A stretch of 9,712 nt of DNA, from NCBI GenBank assembly GCA_045128175.1, contig JBGVRF010000048.1, positions 1 to 9,712 of the forward strand. Reading direction: 5' to 3'. Of the stretch, positions 5,366-9,712 are shown piece after piece. The DNA comes from Scatosoma sp045128175. GTDB lineage: Bacteria > Bacillota > Clostridia > Christensenellales > Borkfalkiaceae. Under the pieces are notes generated by a model that made no database searches, was not told the DNA's origin, and was given only the letters and a program-made list of their open reading frames with translations. The position numbers and the translations under genes are program-made. Position 1 is the first letter of the stretch. Every line of letters begins with the position of its first letter.

Positions 5366-7804
5366 ATGAAAGCGCCTTTAAGTTGGTTAAAAGATTACGT
5401 AGATATAGACGTTTCCGCGCAGGAGCTTGCAGAAAAGCTGTTTTCCTGCGGCTTCGAGGTGGAAGAACTCGTTTATCTCGGTGAAAAGATAAACCGCGTC
5501 GTGGTTGGTGAAGTCAAAGCATTGACGCCTCATCCCGACAGCGATCATATGCAGATCTGTGTGGTGGATTGCGGCGAAGAATACGGCAGAGAGCTGCAGA
5601 TTGTCACGGGCGCGCCAAACGTGTACGTGGGCATGAAAACGCCCTGCGCGCTGGACGGTTCGACTGTAGTCGAAAGTAATCCCGTGATGCTTGAAAAAAA
5701 TCCCGATGGAATTAAAAAGATCAAGAAAGGCAAGCTCCGCGGCATAGAATCCTTCGGTATGCTCTGCTCGGGGGAAGAACTCGGCATCAACGACGATTTC
5801 TATCCCGGTGCGGAGGTTAACGGTTTGCTCGATCTTGCAAAGGACGCGCCTTTGGGCGAGGATATCAAAAAGATCGTCGGGCTTGACGATTGGATCTTCG
5901 ACATTTCGGTTACGGCAAACCGTCCCGATTGTCAGTGTATTCTCGGTATCGCAAGAGAGATTGCCGCGGTCATGAAAAAGCCTTTTAAGGCGCCCGATGT
6001 TTCCTACACAACGCATGAAACGGCGGCTGCACCCGTCGTAGTGGAGGTGCTTGCGCCCGATCTTTGCCCCCGTTACGTAGGGCATTACGTGGAAAACGTA
6101 ACGGGCGGCGTTTCGCCGGCTTGGATGCGGAAACGTCTTGCCGTTTCGGGGATCCGTTCGATCTCTCCGATTGTGGATATCACTAATTTCGTGCTTTTGG
6201 AAATGGGACAGCCCATGCACGCGTTCGACGCCGACGAGATTGGAGGCAGAAAGATCGTTGTCCGTCGCGCGGAAAAAGGAGAGAAGATAGTCACGCTTGA
6301 TGAAAAAGAATTTACGCTTACCCCCGATAATCTTGTTATTTGCGACGGCGATAAGCCCGTTGCTCTTGCGGGGATCATGGGCGGCTTGAACAGCGGTATC
6401 AAGGATACTACCAAAAACGTATTCTTCGAATCCGCGAAGTTCGCGCGCGATAACGTGAGAAAGACTTCGAGGTCATTGGGGCAGTCGTCCGATTCCTCGT
6501 CGAGATTTGAAAAGGGGGTAGACGCGTACACCAACGCATTTGGTATGGACAGAGCGTTGCATCTCATCGAAGAATTGGGGTGCGGTACGGTGACGGAGCT
6601 TTGCGAAGACGTTTGCACGATCAGTCTGACGCCTCGTATAATGACTGCGAGCGTTTCGAAGATAAACGCATTGCTTGGTATTGTCGTGCCCGACGAAGAG
6701 ATCGTTTCGATCCTCGAGAGATTGAATTTTAAGCCTGTCATTGACGGCGATAAGCTGACGGTGGAGATCCCCGGCTATCGCGACGACGTGGACGGGTATC
6801 CCGACCTCGCGGAAGAAGTCATCCGCATGTACGGTTACGAGCATATCACGCCGACTTTCCTTGATAAAGCAAAGGTCACGGGCGGCGGCTTGACCGATGC
6901 ACAGAAAAAAGAATTGCACGTTAAGAACGTTTTGCGCGTACAGGGCTTCTCGGAAGCGTATAACTACTCCTTTTATTCCCCGAAAGATTTTGAGCTTATG
7001 AAGTTACCCGAAGACGCGGCGGAACGCAACGCGGTTAAGATTCTCAATCCCATCAGCGAGGAATTGTCTGTAATGCGTACCTTCCTTGCGCCGTCCATGT
7101 TGATGAATGCGGTACGTAATATTCGTCGCGGCAACGACGAGGGTAGACAGTTTGAGGTAGCGAATACGTACTTCCCCCGCAATACGGCGGAAAGCGAACA
7201 GCCCGAAGAAAGAAAACACCTCGTTCTCGGTGTCTGGGGCGGTAAAAACGATTTCTTCGATATGAAAGGCGCAGTGGAACGTCTTGCGGAGATATTCCAC
7301 CTTACGTTTACGTATGAAAGAGCGGAAAAATCATACTTGCATCCCGGTGTTTCCGCAAACGTATTATTGGATAAAAAAGTAGTTGGTTGTATCGGTGAAC
7401 TCGACCCTGCTATCGCCCTTTCGCTCGGCTTGGATAAAAAAGTATATCTTGGCGAGCTGGATTTGGCGACTTTGTCGGAGACGATGGACGACGGGATCCG
7501 CTACGTCAATCTTCCCAAATTCCCCGCGGTAAAACGCGACCTTGCGCTTATTGCGGATGAAAAATTGACGTGCGCGGAGATTGAAGAAGTGCTGATGCAT
7601 TCTTGTAAATACGTAACGGAGGCGCGTTTGTTCGACGTATACCGCGGCGGCCAGGTCCCCGAAGGCAAGAAGAGTATGGCGTTCACGTTGACCTTTACGC
7701 CCGACGCGAATGTGGAAAAGGCGTTTACGCCCGAAACGCTCGACGGGTACGTCAAGAAGATCTTGGGCAATCTCAAATTCAAACTCGGCATCGAGCTTCG
7801 TTAA
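5366..7804 (+). CDS. pheT: Phenylalanine--tRNA ligase, beta subunit
   Basis: This 812-residue partner of PheS binds tRNA and edits mischarged Tyr-tRNA-Phe. The length is usual for the family (about 795-810). Domains in order are a short N-terminal segment (1-40), an EMAP-type tRNA-binding OB fold (about 40-155), the B3/B4 editing domain (about 215-390, with PIVDITNFVLLEMGQPMHAFD), the B5 domain (about 410-485), the catalytic-like core (about 490-705) and a ferredoxin-fold anticodon-binding domain (about 718-812, starting KFPAVKRDLALI). The start ATG has a near-perfect AAGGAGG at 5351-5357, spacing 8 nt, overlapping the pheS stop. It should be co-transcribed and co-regulated with pheS. truB starts 31 nt after the stop, with no terminator seen between. 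Confidence 0.97.
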   Translation: MKAPLSWLKDYVDIDVSAQELAEKLFSCGFEVEELVYLGEKINRVVVGEVKALTPHPDSDHMQICVVDCGEEYGRELQIVTGAPNVYVGMKTPCALDGSTVVESNPVMLEKNPDGIKKIKKGKLRGIESFGMLCSGEELGINDDFYPGAEVNGLLDLAKDAPLGEDIKKIVGLDDWIFDISVTANRPDCQCILGIAREIAAVMKKPFKAPDVSYTTHETAAAPVVVEVLAPDLCPRYVGHYVENVTGGVSPAWMRKRLAVSGIRSISPIVDITNFVLLEMGQPMHAFDADEIGGRKIVVRRAEKGEKIVTLDEKEFTLTPDNLVICDGDKPVALAGIMGGLNSGIKDTTKNVFFESAKFARDNVRKTSRSLGQSSDSSSRFEKGVDAYTNAFGMDRALHLIEELGCGTVTELCEDVCTISLTPRIMTASVSKINALLGIVVPDEEIVSILERLNFKPVIDGDKLTVEIPGYRDDVDGYPDLAEEVIRMYGYEHITPTFLDKAKVTGGGLTDAQKKELHVKNVLRVQGFSEAYNYSFYSPKDFELMKLPEDAAERNAVKILNPISEELSVMRTFLAPSMLMNAVRNIRRGNDEGRQFEVANTYFPRNTAESEQPEERKHLVLGVWGGKNDFFDMKGAVERLAEIFHLTFTYERAEKSYLHPGVSANVLLDKKVVGCIGELDPAIALSLGLDKKVYLGELDLATLSETMDDGIRYVNLPKFPAVKRDLALIADEKLTCAEIEEVLMHSCKYVTEARLFDVYRGGQVPEGKKSMAFTLTFTPDANVEKAFTPETLDGYVKKILGNLKFKLGIELR

Positions 7805-7823
7805 GGTCGTCCGAACGGCAAAT

Positions 7824-7838
7824 AGGAGTTTTTTTGTG
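7824..7838 (+). promoter_or_regulatory. Ribosome binding site fixing the GTG start of truB
   Basis: AGGAG (7824-7828) lies 7 nt before GTG (7836-7838), separated by a run of seven Ts. This site sets the truB start. An in-frame ATG at 7710 would need a 95-bp overlap with pheT and would add 42 non-homologous residues. Confidence 0.85.
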
Positions 7839-8720
7839 AGAAGAGAAGGAAAGGTAAACGCTTTCGGTTTTATAAACGTGGACAAACCGTCGGGGATCGT
7901 ATCCTCGACGGTCGTCAATAAGATCAAACGGCTTTCGGGTGTTCCCTGTGGGCATATGGGCACGCTCGACCCCTTGGCGAGCGGCGTTTTGCCCGTCGGC
8001 GTCGGTAACGCTACCCGTCTGTTCGATTACTTTTTGGAAAAGGAAAAAGAGTATATTGCGGAGTTTACTTTCGGGGTGGATTCGGACACGCTCGATTCGA
8101 CGGGAATCCTCGTACAAGGGGGGCATGTACCCGATGAACGGGAAATTACAGACGTTTTGCCTGCGTTTTTCGGGGATATTATGCAGGTGCCACCGAAGTA
8201 TAGTGCAAAAAATGTAAACGGCAGGCGCGGATACGATCTTGCGCGAGCGGGGATAGAATTCGAGCTGGAAGCAAAAAAAGTGCATATTTACGATATGAAA
8301 CTGATCGAAAGGGTGGAGGATAAAGAAGATACCTTTCGTATTCGTATTCGTTGCGGTGGCGGTACGTATATTCGTTCTTTGGCGCGGGATATTGCGGCGG
8401 CGCTCGGTACGAAAGCGGTGATGAGCGCGCTCAACCGTACGCAAAGCGGTATTTTTACGTTGGAAAATTCCTTGCCTTTTTCCGTACTGGAAGAAGATCC
8501 GCCATTGGAAGAATTGCAGAAGCTGATTATTCCTACGGAAAGCGTGTTGCCATTTGCCACGCTTACGCTTTCAGGCAGGCAAGAACAGCGTTTTTATAAC
8601 GGCGTTGCCGTCGAAACGCACGAGGTGGAAGGATTGTATAAGATCTATCGCGAAGGCGTATTTTACGGCATTGCCGAGGTGAAAAACGGAATGGCAAAGA
8701 CAAAGACGAAATTATGTTGA
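7836..8720 (+). CDS. truB: tRNA pseudouridine-55 synthase
   Basis: TruB isomerises uridine 55 in the T-psi-C loop of most tRNAs. With the GTG start at 7836 the protein has 294 residues, typical for the family, and family similarity begins at once with GFINVDKPSGIVSS (11-24). The catalytic motif HMGTLDPLASGVLPVGVGNA contains the nucleophile Asp45. Further conserved blocks are PPKYSAKNVNGRRGYDLARAG, where the Tyr stacks on the target base, and the RCGGGTYIRSLARDIAAALG segment. The C-terminal part (about 240-294) is the short PUA-like region. It lies 31 nt after pheT, probably in the same transcript, and its TGA overlaps the ribF start (ATGTTGA). The truB-ribF pair is a common bacterial neighbourhood; here pheST, rather than rbfA, lies upstream. 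Confidence 0.95.
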   Translation: MRREGKVNAFGFINVDKPSGIVSSTVVNKIKRLSGVPCGHMGTLDPLASGVLPVGVGNATRLFDYFLEKEKEYIAEFTFGVDSDTLDSTGILVQGGHVPDEREITDVLPAFFGDIMQVPPKYSAKNVNGRRGYDLARAGIEFELEAKKVHIYDMKLIERVEDKEDTFRIRIRCGGGTYIRSLARDIAAALGTKAVMSALNRTQSGIFTLENSLPFSVLEEDPPLEELQKLIIPTESVLPFATLTLSGRQEQRFYNGVAVETHEVEGLYKIYREGVFYGIAEVKNGMAKTKTKLC

Positions 8721-9601
8721 AAACGGTTTGGCTGACGGAACAAAAGAATATCGAAAACGGCTCAGTAATGTTGCTTGGCGGCTTTGACGGCTTACACGTC
8801 GGGCATCGCCGTTTGCTTGCGCGGGCAAAACAGAGCGGTTTTCCCGTGGGACTTATGACCATCGTCGGCGGAAAGGAAGACGATGCGTTGTTTACGTTTT
8901 TCGAGCGGGAGGATATTTTTCGGACCGCCGGCGCGGATTTTGTGTTCGAGCTTCCTTTTTCGGAAATAAAAGACCTTGCACCTGAAGATTTTTTACGGAT
9001 TCTGACGGAGCAGTTTTATCCGAAACTGTTCGTCTGCGGTGAAGATTTTCGCTTTGGCGCAAAGGCTATGGGAACGCCGGAAACGATAAAACGAGCCACC
9101 CATGTATGCGTTGACGTACAACCGCTCGTCCAATTGGAGGGCGAAAAAGTCAGTTCGCGTTATATCAAAAAATTACTTTCCGACGGTGCGCTCGAAAAAG
9201 CGAACGTGCTTTTGGGGCATAACTTTTTTTTAAATGGCGAGGTATTCCAAGATCGGCGGATCGGTCGTACGATCGGTTTTCCGACGGCGAATATCGAATA
9301 TCCCACGGGCAAGCATCCGATAAAAAAGGGTGTTTACGAAACGGCTGTCATGCTGGACGGAAAAGATTATATAGGTATCACAAATTATGGCTCGCGCCCG
9401 ACGTTCGACAATACTCGGGTGCTGACGGAGACCTATCTTGACGGTTTTGATGGGGATCTTTACGGCAGAACACTGAAGGTCGAATTTATTCGTTATTTGC
9501 GCGAAGTGAAAAAATTCGACAGTGTTGATGCTTTAAAAACACAATTGGAAGAAGATATAAGGACGGTAAGAAATCATGATCAAATTCGGCCCCAGCGGTA
9601 A
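8714..9601 (+). CDS. ribF: Bifunctional riboflavin kinase / FMN adenylyltransferase
   Basis: RibF converts riboflavin to FMN and then FAD using ATP. At 295 residues it is slightly short for the family (about 305-320). The N-terminal adenylyltransferase half has GGFDGLHVGHRRLL (22-35, HxGH-type nucleotide site), CGEDFRFGAKAMG (108-120) and VSSRYIKKLLSDG (146-158). The C-terminal riboflavin kinase half has GRTIGFPTANIEYP (184-197), GVYETAV (206-212), ITNYGSRPTF (222-231), the expected catalytic Glu239 in ETYLDGFDGDLYG (239-251), and the closing KFDSVDALKTQLEEDI. The usual TFxPHP segment after the HxGH motif is not recognisable: residues 47-57 read LMTIVGGKEDD, and the region is shortened. The ATG at 8714 overlaps the truB stop by 7 nt. 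Its own 3' end overlaps the next gene by 26 nt, implying coupled translation. Confidence 0.94.
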   Translation: MLKTVWLTEQKNIENGSVMLLGGFDGLHVGHRRLLARAKQSGFPVGLMTIVGGKEDDALFTFFEREDIFRTAGADFVFELPFSEIKDLAPEDFLRILTEQFYPKLFVCGEDFRFGAKAMGTPETIKRATHVCVDVQPLVQLEGEKVSSRYIKKLLSDGALEKANVLLGHNFFLNGEVFQDRRIGRTIGFPTANIEYPTGKHPIKKGVYETAVMLDGKDYIGITNYGSRPTFDNTRVLTETYLDGFDGDLYGRTLKVEFIRYLREVKKFDSVDALKTQLEEDIRTVRNHDQIRPQR

Positions 9602-9712
9602 CTGCGAAAGCTTTTATGCGGAAGGCTTTTCCCACACCGAACAGTCGGCTATATTCGTGAAAAACCGCGGCTTGGACTGCTTTGAATATTCTTTCGGCCG
9701 CGGCGTACGGAT
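9576..9712 (+). CDS. Endonuclease IV-like TIM-barrel protein, N-terminal fragment (3' end outside window)
   Basis: Only the first 45 residues are present; the frame is open to the window edge. MIKFGPSGNCESFYAEGF at the start and GLDCFEYSFGRGVR at 33-45 match the first beta-alpha units of the clostridial AP endonuclease family 2 / deoxyribonuclease IV-like proteins. Members bind metals and cut DNA at abasic sites, but some relatives are sugar isomerases, and the metal-binding residues lie beyond the window. The ATG at 9576 is 26 nt inside the end of ribF in another frame, with AAGGA at 9559-9563 as ribosome binding site (12-nt spacing, rather long). Overlap suggests it is the last visible gene of the pheS-pheT-truB-ribF transcript. 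The Nfo-type assignment is from memory of the family, so function is moderately sure. Confidence 0.78.
   Translation, partial: MIKFGPSGNCESFYAEGFSHTEQSAIFVKNRGLDCFEYSFGRGVR

Noticed and set aside
4308..5366. 352-codon open frame antisense to pheS
   Set aside because: PheS motifs are unambiguous on the + strand. The antisense frame is a codon-bias shadow without motifs or a ribosome binding site.
5387..6220. 277-codon open frame antisense to pheT
   Set aside because: It is fully inside pheT and shows no recognisable domain.
7710..7835. Longer truB open frame starting at ATG 7710
   Set aside because: It overlaps pheT by 95 bp, has no ribosome binding site, and adds residues outside TruB homology. 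GTG at 7836 with AGGAG is better.

Overview
The window looks like a stretch of chromosome from a Gram-positive, clostridial-type (Bacillota) bacterium. Three things point that way: phenylalanyl-tRNA synthetase genes pheS-pheT controlled by a tRNA-Phe-sensing T-box leader, a PheS carrying the four-cysteine insert usual in Firmicutes, and strong AGGAGG-type ribosome binding sites with sigma-A promoters spaced 17 bp. No genus can be named from the sequence alone. All genes supported here are on the + strand.

Layout. Bases 2-160 are the last 52 codons of endonuclease III (nth), recognised by its iron-sulfur cysteines. A terminator-like hairpin (176-220) runs directly into two small, translationally coupled, helical proteins of unknown function (221-690). 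A regulatory gap (691-869) holds a 21-bp-spaced direct repeat, a promoter with a perfect -10 box, and a terminator hairpin whose left arm overlaps the expected transcription start. These precede a cytoplasmic GH36 alpha-galactosidase (870-3071). Next is a large mechanosensitive channel gene, mscL, whose product has an unusually long charged helical C-terminus (3123-3770).

The second half is an expression and cofactor gene cluster. A 17-bp-spaced promoter (3792-3820) drives a T-box leader with a UUC specifier and a UGGU bulge able to pair with the tRNA-Phe 3' end. Its antiterminator and terminator are mutually exclusive (3834-4106). Between that terminator and pheS lies about 170 bp of back-to-back small palindromes, five of them perfect hairpins with exactly 3-nt loops and unrelated stems (4106-4274). 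This array is the most unusual item in the window. It is followed by pheS, pheT, truB (tRNA pseudouridine-55 synthase, GTG start), ribF (riboflavin kinase/FAD synthetase) and the 5' end of an endonuclease IV-like TIM-barrel gene that runs off the window.

How the genes relate. pheS and pheT encode the two subunits of one enzyme and are induced when tRNA-Phe is uncharged. truB and ribF overlap by 7 nt, and ribF overlaps the next gene by 26 nt, so pheS to the endonuclease IV-like gene is probably one transcript. The alpha-galactosidase has its own promoter region and appears insulated from upstream transcription. No CRISPR array, transposase, tRNA gene or rRNA gene was seen.
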